30,998 nt of DNA from a virus, in IMG/VR virus record IMGVR_UViG_3300048587_000976, positions 1 to 30,998 of that record; one strand, written 5' to 3'. Below, in pieces: positions 6,853-15,900 of this stretch. Position numbers and translations under genes: made by a program. The notes below the pieces were generated by a model. The model searched no databases and was not told where the DNA came from. It saw only the letters and a list, made by a program, of their open reading frames with translations. The stretch's first letter is position 1. Each line of letters opens with the position of its first letter.

Positions 6853-8820
6853 TTAGAGCAGCCTCGGATGATCGGGCGTGTCCCGCAGTATCCGCGTGTA
6901 AGCTCGATTCACCGCCTCGTCGACCTGCACGTCTGATGTCGCGTCGCATACCTCCGCGAATTCTTCCATTGGCATCTTAAGCACACCGTAGGGCCCTCGG
7001 TGCGAAAACCCGAAGTGGGCGGCGAATCGCCGGTGCAAGTGAAAGGTAAGATCTTGTTCGTCGTGACCTTCTCCAACCAGCCCCTGTCGAGCCGGCCTGA
7101 GAAGCCCGTCTGCCTCACAGCGCCGCAGCAGGCGCGTTATAAACAAACCCCTGTCCGCATGAGGGGTCCGTGCGCGCGCGAGCGCCTCGACATCAAAATG
7201 AAAGTTGCCCCGCTCTGGTGTCGATAGTGTGGATGTCGATGCGTGGTTAGACTGCAATCTGGCTGTCAGCTTGCCAATGAACTCAAGTGCGCGCTCGGCT
7301 TCGGTCGCATCACGCTCAAAGTTGTTACGTATTCCGTCGAACTTGGCCTTGCTCGACGCGCGCACGCCCTCAAGCTGCGTGTCTGCCGACAGGGGCCTGC
7401 TTCGACGCTGCAGGTCAGATAGGGTGCTCAACTCACCCCGAACGACCGCCTCTTCGAACACTGCTCCCATTATCTCGAGATAGTCGCGGATGCAGGTGTC
7501 GGCCATGTTGATGATGGTGCGCGCGCCTACATAAGGAATCCGGCTCAGCCGAAACTCCGAGAAAATGGCGAGTAAGCCCGCCATCTGTTTACGGCGCATG
7601 TAAGCGTCGAATACCTTATCTGAAGCGTCTTGGAGCCGCTCACCAAGCTTTTCTAAGACATAGGTCTCGTAGATTGGTGGCGCCTGGCGCTTAGGAGCAA
7701 AAGCCGACTTGCGGCTACGCTCAATCAGCGCGGCGAACTCATTCGAGAGCGAATGCTTGCCTGCCTCGATGAGCGCCTCATTTACATTCAGGGCGCCAAG
7801 GAGGCTGATGAGCCGAAAATAGTCACGCGGCAGGTCACGCAAGGGCACATTCTGGCTCGAGCTGTCCGAGTAATAAATGCGCAGGAGCGCTACGCTTTCG
7901 CAAAGGCGATAGAACTGCTTACCGTCAATCTCGTCGAGGTGTAGCTGGGCGCGGTCGGCGTCGCTAAGAGTCTGATTATGCTGGATCGTATTGGTTGAGT
8001 CGTAATCAACCGAAACAAAACTGATCACCCAGAACAATGGATGTCGCGAGTTCCGTACCATCGTATTTAAAAATCGTTGCTGCAGGGGTTTAAGCGTCTC
8101 GCAGTCGTCAATGCATATCTTGACGTGAAAATCGGGGGAGCAGACACCCTCCTCCGTACAGGCAAGTTCACGCATTGACGTTGCAAGGTCGTTGATGAAT
8201 ACCCCAGGTTGCGTAGGCAGCACGTGCTCTAGGGCTTGGCCGAGCAGACCACGCGTCATGAGGACATTAAGACGCTGATGCGCGTCGCGGAACACCACTG
8301 AGAGATCGTCAAGTCCGTGACAAGCCTCCGGTCGGTTAACGCGCAGCGCGGGATAGCGAGACAGCAGTCCTAAGGTCAAAGCCTGCTCCTGCTCAAACGA
8401 GTAGTGGAAGCGGCTAGCGGCCCGAAGCGAAGCAATCGCCTCGCACAGAAGTTGAGCGGATACGAACTCAATCAATTGCGCGAAAAGCGTATGCCCAACG
8501 GCTTCCGGGCTAGGGCTTTCGGGGAAAGCTTTCGCCCAGTCGATCAGACCGATTGCGCTGGCAAGATAATCCGGTAGCCGGAAATAGATTGCGACGTAAT
8601 CGGGCGCGCTTGAGCCAAGCTGATCCCGCACAGTCGGATTGTGCAGGCGCTCTCGCCAATTTATCGCCTTCAGCAAACTGGTTTTCCCGCTACCCCTCGT
8701 GCCCGCTACGTACGCCGACTTGAGAGCCTCCAACCGTCGGACATCGGGAGAGATCCAAATGAGTGGGTGCTGTTCGTGCTCGAATCGAGTTGGGCGAAAT
8801 GGGTTCCTGATATCTGTCAT
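6853..8820 (-). CDS. ORC/CDC6-like P-loop ATPase
   Basis: A 655-residue ATPase. After an N-terminal 'NPFRPTRFEHEQHPLIWISP' segment, the Walker A motif GTRGSGKTS lies at residues 40-48, and a Walker B-like strand 'VKICIDDCETL' sits in the middle of the AAA domain, followed by 'RHPLFWVISFVSVDY', which resembles sensor 1. The N-terminal sequence is what I associate with proteins annotated as ORC-CDC6 family AAA ATPases in bacterial accessory regions. The C-terminal 150 residues are helical and may hold a winged-helix domain ('FITRLLRRCEADGLLRPA'). The ATG at 8818-8820 overlaps the TGA of the phosphoesterase gene (ATGA), so the two are translationally coupled; a GTG or ATG seven codons earlier is less likely. 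It is probably the NTP-driven sensor or motor of a three-gene cassette. Confidence 0.85.
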   Translation of the reverse strand: MTDIRNPFRPTRFEHEQHPLIWISPDVRRLEALKSAYVAGTRGSGKTSLLKAINWRERLHNPTVRDQLGSSAPDYVAIYFRLPDYLASAIGLIDWAKAFPESPSPEAVGHTLFAQLIEFVSAQLLCEAIASLRAASRFHYSFEQEQALTLGLLSRYPALRVNRPEACHGLDDLSVVFRDAHQRLNVLMTRGLLGQALEHVLPTQPGVFINDLATSMRELACTEEGVCSPDFHVKICIDDCETLKPLQQRFLNTMVRNSRHPLFWVISFVSVDYDSTNTIQHNQTLSDADRAQLHLDEIDGKQFYRLCESVALLRIYYSDSSSQNVPLRDLPRDYFRLISLLGALNVNEALIEAGKHSLSNEFAALIERSRKSAFAPKRQAPPIYETYVLEKLGERLQDASDKVFDAYMRRKQMAGLLAIFSEFRLSRIPYVGARTIINMADTCIRDYLEIMGAVFEEAVVRGELSTLSDLQRRSRPLSADTQLEGVRASSKAKFDGIRNNFERDATEAERALEFIGKLTARLQSNHASTSTLSTPERGNFHFDVEALARARTPHADRGLFITRLLRRCEADGLLRPARQGLVGEGHDEQDLTFHLHRRFAAHFGFSHRGPYGVLKMPMEEFAEVCDATSDVQVDEAVNRAYTRILRDTPDHPRLL

Positions 8821-10121
8821 ACTGCCCTCGCGACCCGCCAATGGTTCCTCGGTCGATCGGAGTTGTGCACTTGAAGCAGACCCAGCCAGCGCAACTCCTC
8901 AATGACATCGTAAAGTGTCTGAGCAGCCCAACCCGTAGCTGACAATAAGTCCGTGGGATAACTGACCTGATCTGGGGAAAGCCTGCGCATCAGCTCACGG
9001 CCGTTCGCGCTGACCATTCCGAGTCCCTCGGCACCACCCCATATCGCGATCGGCTGGGGCGGAAGACGCTCCACATGGCTCCCGGATCTCCGATGCCTGG
9101 TCACTTGGCATCCGAGTGGCACGCCGTCCTCGTTGTGGGCGATCGTCACCACATTGAACCCGTCTCGGAGTATTGGCGCAGAAATCGAAATTATGGCGCT
9201 TCGCGGATGGCTCGGCGATCGGATGATCTCCACAGGATCATCGTGGAGATGGCCATGAAGGAAGATGATCGGTCGATTCAGCATAAGGAGGCCTGCGCGA
9301 ATTGATCCTGCGTTGATGAGTTCGGAGTACGGCGCGATCCGAGGAGTCGTCTGGGGCAGTATGTTATGGTGAGCGCAGATCACCGGCATCGCAGTTTCAG
9401 GAAGCCCTGAGATCGCTTCCCGGAGCTGCCTCAACGTAGCGTCGTCGATCGCCGGCGTGTCTATTCCCTCATAGATCTCATCAAGCTGCGCCTGACTCCC
9501 GCCCTCCCGCAGGATCCGTTCGATCTCTGGACCGGCAAGCTTGGCCAGCAATCCGCCGAGGAGGCGCACCTGACCACACCCTCGGGAACTGTTGATGCCA
9601 TACACGCGAAGCTCGGCCGCGGACGCTTCGCCAAAAACCAGCTCTTCGGGTTGAAGGACGCTGGCGCACGGGAAACCTGCGTTCTGGATGGCCACGTTAA
9701 TGTCGTGGTAGCGGTCTTCCGTTTCCGGGTCCTTCTTTCGGTCAACGTCATGGTTGCCGATGAGGAGTTGACATGTCGGTGCCGATCCAGGCCCCCAGTT
9801 TGTAGGGAAAAGCCCGCGTAGATAGTTGAGGCAGTCATTCAAGCCTTGAGTGTCGCCGCGGTTGGTGAAATCACCCATGAAGGCCACCACTTCGGGGCCT
9901 TCTTCCTCTATACATCTCGCAACAGCGCGAAAGATCGACTGTAGTGGAGTAGTGCCGATTGCTGCGGACAAGGCGCCGGGAAAGCCTGGATCCTTGTTGT
10001 CGACCGGCGATGTCGTGTTCTCTAAGTCGGTGTAATGGACGTCCCCGACCTGGATGATCTTAAAAATCTGCAAAGTTGTCCCTGTTTTAGAGGTTCCCCA
10101 ATCTTGCCTCGCTAGGAGCAT
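8817..10121 (-). CDS. Calcineurin-like metallophosphoesterase with C-terminal helical domain
   Basis: A protein of up to 434 residues with all five blocks of the two-metal phosphoesterase fold: GDVHY (Asp27, His29), GDFTNRG (Asp84), GNHD (122-125), 'ICAHHN' and 'FLHGHLHDD'. Such enzymes cleave phosphomono- or phosphodiesters, including nucleic acids and cyclic nucleotides. The last 70 residues ('LSPDQVSYPTDLLSATGW...VIEELRWLGLL') look like a winged helix, which would suit nucleic-acid binding. The ATG at 10119-10121 has no clear ribosome binding site; a TTG at 10071-10073, with AGGGA nearby, would give a protein starting just before the first catalytic strand and may be the real start. First gene of the operon with the ATPase and the 349-aa protein. 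The combination suggests defence, but I know no named system with exactly these three parts. Confidence 0.85.
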   Translation of the reverse strand: MLLARQDWGTSKTGTTLQIFKIIQVGDVHYTDLENTTSPVDNKDPGFPGALSAAIGTTPLQSIFRAVARCIEEEGPEVVAFMGDFTNRGDTQGLNDCLNYLRGLFPTNWGPGSAPTCQLLIGNHDVDRKKDPETEDRYHDINVAIQNAGFPCASVLQPEELVFGEASAAELRVYGINSSRGCGQVRLLGGLLAKLAGPEIERILREGGSQAQLDEIYEGIDTPAIDDATLRQLREAISGLPETAMPVICAHHNILPQTTPRIAPYSELINAGSIRAGLLMLNRPIIFLHGHLHDDPVEIIRSPSHPRSAIISISAPILRDGFNVVTIAHNEDGVPLGCQVTRHRRSGSHVERLPPQPIAIWGGAEGLGMVSANGRELMRRLSPDQVSYPTDLLSATGWAAQTLYDVIEELRWLGLLQVHNSDRPRNHWRVARAV

Positions 10122-10317
10122 AGTGCAATCGGAAACCTGTCACGGCTTCTTCGGGGGAACCGCTGGCGGCTCGGTGGCGGCCACTACGGTGGATCTCTCG
10201 TTGGCACTAAAGCACTTGAAGCCGAACCCTCGGAGCCGTTTGTGCGGGGGGTCCGCCTTTATGTCCAAGGTGTTCAAGGCGGACCTGCAGTTCCCAGCCA
10301 ATGTCTGGATGCGCGAC
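10122..10317. other. Intergenic region upstream of the phosphoesterase operon
   Basis: 196 bases between the AT-hook gene stop and the phosphoesterase start. No credible protein on either strand and no clear -35/-10 pair. It probably holds the promoter for the three-gene operon, because the AT-hook gene lies on the same strand too far upstream for obvious coupling. Confidence 0.3.
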
Positions 10318-11016
10318 CTACTCGCAAGAGAGGCACGTCATCATCCCACGCTTCTCGCGCGCAGACTCGATCGCGTAGCCGCAGCGCATGCAGTTCGCGC
10401 CGTCGTCGGAGGCGTTGAACGGGTCAGCGACGCGCCTTGTCGGCGCGCTGGCCGGCTGTTTGCGAGGCCGCCCTGGGTCATGGCCTGCTTCGACGACAGG
10501 CTCCTCAGCGGGCGCTGCGCCGGCCGTTGCCGCTACCAACTTCCGAGGCCGCCCGCGGCCCCAGCGCGGCGTCGCAGGCTCTTCAACTTGCGCTGTCTCA
10601 GCCGGTGCCGACACGGGCTCCCCAACCGGATGCTTGCGAGGCCGCCCTCGGCCCCGACGTGCCGAGACGACAGGCTCCTCAACCGGGGCCGCATCAGCCT
10701 CCGTCGCCGCTGGCTCCCAGGCAGGCATGACGTGGGTAACCGGCTCTGCGGCTTCAGGAGCCTCCGGCAGGGTCGGCATTGGTGCCCGAGATGGCTGCTT
10801 CGTCGGAAAGCCACCGTCCCACGAGGCCGCGCGAACATACTGGTCCTGGCGCTGCGGCCTGTCTCTCACAGCACCGCCCGATCGCACATGCACTACCTCA
10901 ACGGACCTGCTTCCCGGTGCGCCGGCGCGTCGGGGGATGGTCAGCGTCTCTCGCCGATCAGCTGACGCCGGCTTGTCGTCCTTGAAGCGGGCGAAGACGT
11001 GGTCTTTGTCGTCCAT
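10318..11016 (-). CDS. AT-hook protein with C-terminal zinc ribbon
   Basis: A 232-residue, proline/alanine/glutamate-rich protein with three AT-hook cores, GRPRK at residues 124-128, 154-158 and 182-186, spaced about 30 residues apart in an imperfect repeat (each preceded by a PxEEP or VEEP segment). The C-terminus has a CX2C-X15-CX2C cluster (Cys209, 212, 228, 231) typical of a small zinc ribbon. AT-hooks bind the minor groove of AT-rich DNA, so in this GC-rich genome the protein would target AT-rich foreign or promoter DNA; that is inference. The ATG at 11014-11016 was chosen over a TTG 13 codons upstream. It is encoded upstream of the phosphoesterase operon on the same strand and might regulate it or the neighbouring conflict locus. 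It could also be a general xenogeneic-silencer-like protein. Confidence 0.75.
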   Translation of the reverse strand: MDDKDHVFARFKDDKPASADRRETLTIPRRAGAPGSRSVEVVHVRSGGAVRDRPQRQDQYVRAASWDGGFPTKQPSRAPMPTLPEAPEAAEPVTHVMPAWEPAATEADAAPVEEPVVSARRGRGRPRKHPVGEPVSAPAETAQVEEPATPRWGRGRPRKLVAATAGAAPAEEPVVEAGHDPGRPRKQPASAPTRRVADPFNASDDGANCMRCGYAIESAREKRGMMTCLSCE

Positions 11017-11496
11017 GTCGATCCGGTCTCTGAAATACCTGCGGCGGTGCTGCAATTCGTTGATTGTAAGGTTGGGGTCGGATCAACAGTTTGCACTAAG
11101 CAAGCATTGCGGGGCGATCGGGTTACTGAATTCTGAAGATCGCGCCGAGAAAAGGCCGCCTAATATCAATAGTTTAAGCTTGAGGGTCAAATCGGCCTAC
11201 CCTCAAGGTTTGGAGACTCTTCGCTCTCTCCGGCCTGAATTCGGCGGTAGTTTCGGCGTCGAACCAGCAAGGTCCGCGCGCAAACCACGGCCAAACCTGC
11301 GCCTCAGCGCGGTGCACCGTGTGGGAGAGACAGGTTGTGAGAGAGAAGAATGGAGCAGCGATAGGAACCGAGAACACAACTCTCTCTGGGGCAGAGCGAT
11401 TGGCGGAGACGGTAACCGACCGGTGAAAATACCGTTCGCGCCTGTCTCAAAGGCCACCCGTGTGCGCCTGAGCCTGTACGCGCGTCGGAGCAGAAC
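11017..11496. other. Non-coding stretch between the AT-hook gene and the radical SAM gene
   Basis: About 480 bases without a convincing gene on either strand; open frames here lack ribosome binding sites and protein-like composition. It contains one copy of a 17-base word at 11102-11118 that recurs at 21396-21412. The stretch near 11155-11210 is AT-richer ('taatatcaatagtttaagcttgag') and could hold the promoter of the AT-hook gene, or an AT-hook target. I see no RNA gene. Confidence 0.35.
11102..11118. repeat. 17-bp direct repeat, copy 1
   Basis: AAGCATTGCGGGGCGAT occurs here and again, in the same orientation, at 21396-21412. The two copies bracket the radical SAM/nSTAND1/first-protease block. 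Flanking bases show only loose similarity ('actaagc' before copy 1, 'gaagt' before copy 2). Confidence 0.5.
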
Positions 11497-11513
11497 TTAG
11501 CGCACCGCGCTAA
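11497..11513 (-). terminator. Possible terminator after the radical SAM gene
   Basis: TTAGCGC-acc-GCGCTAA is a perfect seven-base stem with a three-base loop starting 14 bases past the radical SAM stop codon, at the end of the five-gene operon. No U-run follows on the minus strand, so intrinsic termination would be weak. Confidence 0.35.
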
Positions 11514-11526
11514 CCGACTAGTCCGG

Positions 11527-12717
11527 CTACAGCAAAGTCTCCGGAGTGCTACTCAGCGACATCTCGAGTCCGCGCAGAACCGCGTCGGCGACAGTCTGTT
11601 CAGAAAGCGCGCAATGAAGCGTCTCTGTCGCGTTGAAAGTCCCATGCTCAGCAACTTTGTTTGCGGGTGCGCCGCCCCGACAAAGGCGAAAATACCGGCA
11701 AGAGCGACTGCATGCGTCAACTCCGGCCTTTACTTCTGCTGCCATTGCTAGATACCGTGGCGACTGTATTATGTCGGTCACTGAGCAACTTAGCACATTA
11801 CCAATTGACAATTTCCCAAGGGTTGGATGTTTCATGCCTGCTAGTTCCGGAGAAAATGTGTACAAAGAACCATCATCCGCCACAGTGAGAATGCGCAGCG
11901 GCAAATTCTGTTCATTGCCGTGGACCAAGCCAAATTCTTCGTGATGAAGCCAAGACACCAGAGAATCTCGCTCGCGTATAATTAGCCACGGATATCGATG
12001 TGCCCTTTTCAGAGCCCGGTCAAAGAATTCAGAAACCTGCGCACGAGCTCCGGGGAAATCCATACTAGACGTTTCATTAGCTCCTTCACGCTCTTCGATG
12101 TTTAGGCACAGGATCTTCACGCCTAATTCGCCAAAAAAATCGATGATTTCTTCGGGAGCGCGCAGCGATTCTCGTGAAATCACACAAATAACCTTGAACG
12201 GAACATTGTGGCTCTGCAGCCCAGCAACCGCATCCACAACGCGGCGGTATGTTCCTCTCCCAGCGCGAGTTTTCCTGTGCGCGTCGTGCAGCCATTCTGG
12301 ACCGTCTAAACTGATTCCTAAATTGATCGCCTTCTCCTTGAAGAAGGAGCACCAAGCCTGATCTAAAAGCATCCCATTCGATTGAAGAGAATAAATGATG
12401 CGAGCGCCAGAAGGCTTCCTGGCGTCGGCGAGGTCAATCGCGGAGCGGTACCACGCCAAGGGGATCGTAAGCGGCTCACCCGCATGCCAAAGAACCTCAA
12501 GCGGGTTCGCCGCAAGCCTCGACTCATAAATCCAATCTATAGCGGCGCTTACAACCTCTAGCGACATTCGTCGTGTAGAACGTCGGTCAGGCAGATAACA
12601 GTATGTACAGTCGATATTGCAAAAGGGAGTTCCCTGAAGCACCAGCAAACGCGTCACACCGACGAGATGCGCACTCGGCTCGATCTGCTGGCCGGCCAGG
12701 GTCCTAGACTTGTCCAT
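11527..12717 (-). CDS. grrM: Radical SAM/SPASM peptide maturase, GrrM/OscB-like
   Basis: A 396-residue radical SAM enzyme. The 4Fe-4S/SAM motif is CX3CX2C with Cys33, Cys37 and Cys40 (CNIDCTYC), followed by 'LEVLWHAGEPL', the glycine-rich SAM strand, and 'GISLDGPEWLHDAHRK'. The C-terminal SPASM domain has the signature I associate with the cyclophane-forming GrrM/OscB group: 'CSRSCRYFRLCRGGAPANK', then 'EHGTFNATETLHC'. These enzymes join the ring of an aromatic residue to the beta-carbon of the residue two places on in a precursor peptide. A fitting 67-residue precursor is encoded directly upstream, ending in FRNG. The ATG at 12715-12717 follows a near-continuous C tract on its own strand. 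It is the last gene of an operon headed by the lysozyme-like, EAD1 and nSTAND1 genes, an unusual setting for this maturase. The anSME group is the main alternative but fits less well. Confidence 0.85.
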   Translation of the reverse strand: MDKSRTLAGQQIEPSAHLVGVTRLLVLQGTPFCNIDCTYCYLPDRRSTRRMSLEVVSAAIDWIYESRLAANPLEVLWHAGEPLTIPLAWYRSAIDLADARKPSGARIIYSLQSNGMLLDQAWCSFFKEKAINLGISLDGPEWLHDAHRKTRAGRGTYRRVVDAVAGLQSHNVPFKVICVISRESLRAPEEIIDFFGELGVKILCLNIEEREGANETSSMDFPGARAQVSEFFDRALKRAHRYPWLIIRERDSLVSWLHHEEFGLVHGNEQNLPLRILTVADDGSLYTFSPELAGMKHPTLGKLSIGNVLSCSVTDIIQSPRYLAMAAEVKAGVDACSRSCRYFRLCRGGAPANKVAEHGTFNATETLHCALSEQTVADAVLRGLEMSLSSTPETLL

Positions 12718-12724
12718 CCATCTC

Positions 12725-12742
12725 GGGGGGGGGAGGGGGGGG
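12725..12742. repeat. G9-A-G8 homopolymer tract in the precursor/maturase spacer
   Basis: Seventeen of 18 bases are G on the plus strand (C on the coding strand). The tract fills most of the 28-base gap between the peptide stop and the radical SAM start. Such runs slip readily during replication and could change spacing and so translation of the maturase, or form a G-quadruplex on the non-coding strand. Run length may also be a sequencing or assembly error. Confidence 0.9.
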
Positions 12743-12745
12743 TAA

Positions 12746-12949
12746 TCAGCCGTTTCTGAATTGCCCCAAAATTAATGGGCGCGTGTCACACACGCCAACT
12801 CGGAGCGGCTCGAATGCCCGATCGCTCGCACGGATGAGAACGGCGCTGCGAATAGCATCCAATCTGGCGATCGCCGGCTCGGAAGACAAGCCAGAAGCAC
12901 CCGAGACGCATTGGCCCGCAACAAGCAGCGCACTTGCAATGGGTAGCAT
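12746..12949 (-). CDS. Small RiPP precursor peptide with C-terminal FRNG (GrrA-like)
   Basis: A 67-residue peptide with a strong ribosome binding site (GGAGGGG about five to seven bases before ATG 12947-12949), 14 bases after the nSTAND1 stop and 28 bases before the radical SAM start. The N-terminus 'MLPIASALLVAGQCVSGASG' looks like a short export signal or hydrophobic leader. 'AIARLDAIRSAVLIR' at about residues 26-40 resembles the helical leader segment of GrrA/OscA-type precursors as I recall them. The last residues are GQFRNG: an aromatic residue, any residue, then Asn, the three-residue pattern from which GrrM-type enzymes make a cyclophane. Typical GrrA cores have many glycine-rich repeats; here there is only one motif, exactly at the C-terminus, so the product would carry a single ring. 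The role is inferred from position and motif. Confidence 0.7.
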   Translation of the reverse strand: MLPIASALLVAGQCVSGASGLSSEPAIARLDAIRSAVLIRASDRAFEPLRVGVCDTRPLILGQFRNG

Positions 12950-12963
12950 GAGGACCCCTCCAA

Positions 12964-15900
12964 CTACGGCGGGCTCTGTGGAGACGGCGAACTAGGGGTC
13001 CCCAGTCGCTGACACAGTTCACGCCTCGGCGGCATTCCAGCAAATAGTGCAGGTGATTGCAAGGCCTGATTCGGGGAGTCGCAGGCTCTGAGTCGCATGA
13101 GGCGGGCTAGGGCGCGTTGATCTGCGAGGATCCGCCACAATTGGCCAGAGCGGCTGTCTTCAACGATTAAGTCGCCAGAAAGCTCATCAATCCAAGCATA
13201 ATTAATATCAGCACTCGGTATGCGTAACAGGCCTACGAAAAATCGCGTAGCATCTGGCTGTATCAATTCTATGCGCAGGTGGTTATCTGGAGCGGGCGCG
13301 ACATACGCGAATGCCCTAGCTGTACCGCCGCCAAGTCGGTCCGGAATGCGCACCTCGCAGGTGCGCCTTGGATTAGCCGATCCAGGCTCCACTGTGCTGG
13401 GTTGGCCGCAGTTTGGCTGGGCTGGCCGGCCGGGTTGTGCTCGGCTGACTTGTGGGGATCGAAAGCCGAAAACGCCCTGATAGTACTCCAGAATGAAACG
13501 TCGCGCCGAAAGCTCTTCTAAAACTTCCCAAGCGGCGGCCGGCAGGCTGACACCGCGTGCACTCAGCATTCTCCGCACCGCCCCTATGTCGAAGGGTTGT
13601 TGAGTGTTGAACGAGGTCGCCTCCTCGATCGCTTTCCACATAGTCGGCGCCAGCTCTACACTCCGCGCGTCCAAAGCTGAGCGCATGGCTCCAACGATGT
13701 CGCAAGGCACACCGTCGAGGCGCGGGTCGAAGCTAATTCTAACCAGAGATGCTTCCGAGGCCGCCGAGATAGCGCCATACTCCGGATCGGCAGGCACACT
13801 GTAGTAGGCGACCGAAACAGCACACGGAAAGCTGCCCTGCGGGGGCTCCCAACCAGCGTTCGCGCCCGCGATCACCGGGATGAAGCGTGCATGTAGCTGT
13901 CCGCCATTTTGATCACTATCGCACTCGCGCTGGCCGGGGCACGGCGTCCATTGTAGCTCATATAGCTCAGGTTTGGGGTTGTTTGGTTGGGCGACCACTA
14001 AAAGCGTGCCATTCTCTGAGAGGCATGCTCTGGTTTGCTGCGTGACTAGGATGCCAAAATCCGTTCGAGCGGCCTGAAATGACTCGCCGCTGCGGACGCG
14101 TGTTCCGAGCAGCAGGCTTTCTTGGCTGAGTCGCACGCCCGCATACTGGCTTCCTTGCGAACTTGGGAGCGGTAGGGAAGCGACTGCCTGCCCCCAATTT
14201 TCAGGGCTATCGTCCTTACTCGGCGTAACGCAGAAGAGGCGGCCTGTTCTCTCCGGCGTGCGGGTATTGCCAAATTCCGTGGCCCCGATCAGACGGTATC
14301 TAAACCCGAGAACTGAACGTGCAGCCCAATCCCAGTCACTTCGTGCTATCCGCTGCCGCTCTGGCAAATCACGGAACTCGAACATGTTTCTAAAGCGATC
14401 GTCGTGCAGCAGGTCCGCTCCGAGGAGAACGTAAGCCAGCAGCACCGGCGGCCACTCGCCTGCACGCGCGGGCACCGCCGCAGTCGTAAGGCCATACGCG
14501 ACACTATTTTCAAGAATGCGCTGCGTTTGTTTGTGTGCGCCTCGCGCCTCTAACCACTGATACCCGCTGAAGCCGGCAGCGAGGAGGAGTGCTGCGCCAG
14601 CTATCTTGCCGAGCTTGATCAGACGCTTTTGCCAATCGGCGCGTGCCTCGCTAGCCGCTTTTTCATCATCCGCCAGTCGGTGCGCCACCTCCGCAGACCT
14701 GACTGTTGTCTCAATGCGCGTTCGGACATTAGCGACATCGTCGCGCGATGCACGCGAGACCCCCCATGAGCGAGCAACTTCAGAACGGGCCAGGAGCCCC
14801 TCAAGCTGCAGATCGGTCCAGGCTTGCGGCAGGGTTGGACGATCCCCGACGGCCGTCTTGAGGGCTGAGATGAGGGATTTCGACACAGACGAACGCAATA
14901 CCGACGGGGATGCGTCGGGTGGCAATGCGGGAGCCTGCTGCGCAATGCTCTCCAGCGCTCGCGCCGCCTCAATCGGCGCCGCGAGCCAAGTGCGGCACCG
15001 CGACCAGTTCCGCAGCAGAGCCTCGTGAGAGATGTCCCAAGGCCGCTGCCTGCCATCGACCAACTCTCCGCCCGCAATGTACCCGTAGTCGCTGAGTTGC
15101 CTCAGTGCGGCATCCAGCGCAGCGAGAATGCGCGATCCCTCCGGAACCGCCAGGCGCCGCCCCTCCAGGTCCGCGATCAAGTATTCGGCGATCGCGGCTG
15201 AGTCTGCGAACCGTCGCGCCAGGTTACCTCGATCATCCACCCTGGCCAGCGCACGGAAGATTGCCTGCAGAGCTGCCTCAGCTAGTACATCGGTCGAGCC
15301 GTCTTTGTCGGACCCAAGCACTCGGACAAACGCATGTTTGGCCTTGAGCGCGGCTTCATTCGCACCGCTTTCCAAGCAGGCGACGAGATCAACCGCGGAT
15401 TCAGCACCGGCCGTGCCACCGCCTTGAAGTATCGCGGTGGCTAAGAGCGGAGTGGTCACGGCACCGGCTCCGCGCCAGCTTTCGACGGCCTTTTCCCACC
15501 ACACGCGCAGCGCGTGCTGCAAAAGCGGGAGCACATCCGGCCTGTGTCCGATGCCCATCGAAAGCAGCCTAGCCGCTTCAAGCAGCTCAGTTACCGCGTC
15601 CGGGTCAAATGGCCAGTCCTGTTGTCCATGTTGCGCTTCACTACCGAGCCCCCACCCAACCATGACTCGCCGAGCCGGACTGACAATCGCGGCTCGCAGG
15701 TCGTCGCTGTCTTGCGCGGCGGATGCTGATGCCTCGCTTCCGGGATCGAACAAGTCGATCATGAAGTTGCCGCTGTTTGCAACGCGGGCTAGGCCGGGAT
15801 GATCGGCAATACGATGGTACTCTTCGCTCCGCATCGTCGCGATAACGTAGAGCCCGCCGGCACCGCGCGGGCTTTTGTCACCCAGCGTCCTGTTTTCGAC

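Noticed and set aside
11174-11457. Short minus-strand frames between the AT-hook and radical SAM genes
   Set aside because: No ribosome binding site, no family resemblance and biased composition.
10054-11500. Plus-strand frames of 303 and 370 aa across the AT-hook gene
   Set aside because: The AT-hook/zinc-ribbon motifs are on the minus strand; the plus frames are their shadows.
12772-13043. Alternative minus-strand small ORFs overlapping the precursor peptide
   Set aside because: They lack a good ribosome binding site and run into the nSTAND1 end; the 12746-12949 frame has GGAGGGG at proper spacing.
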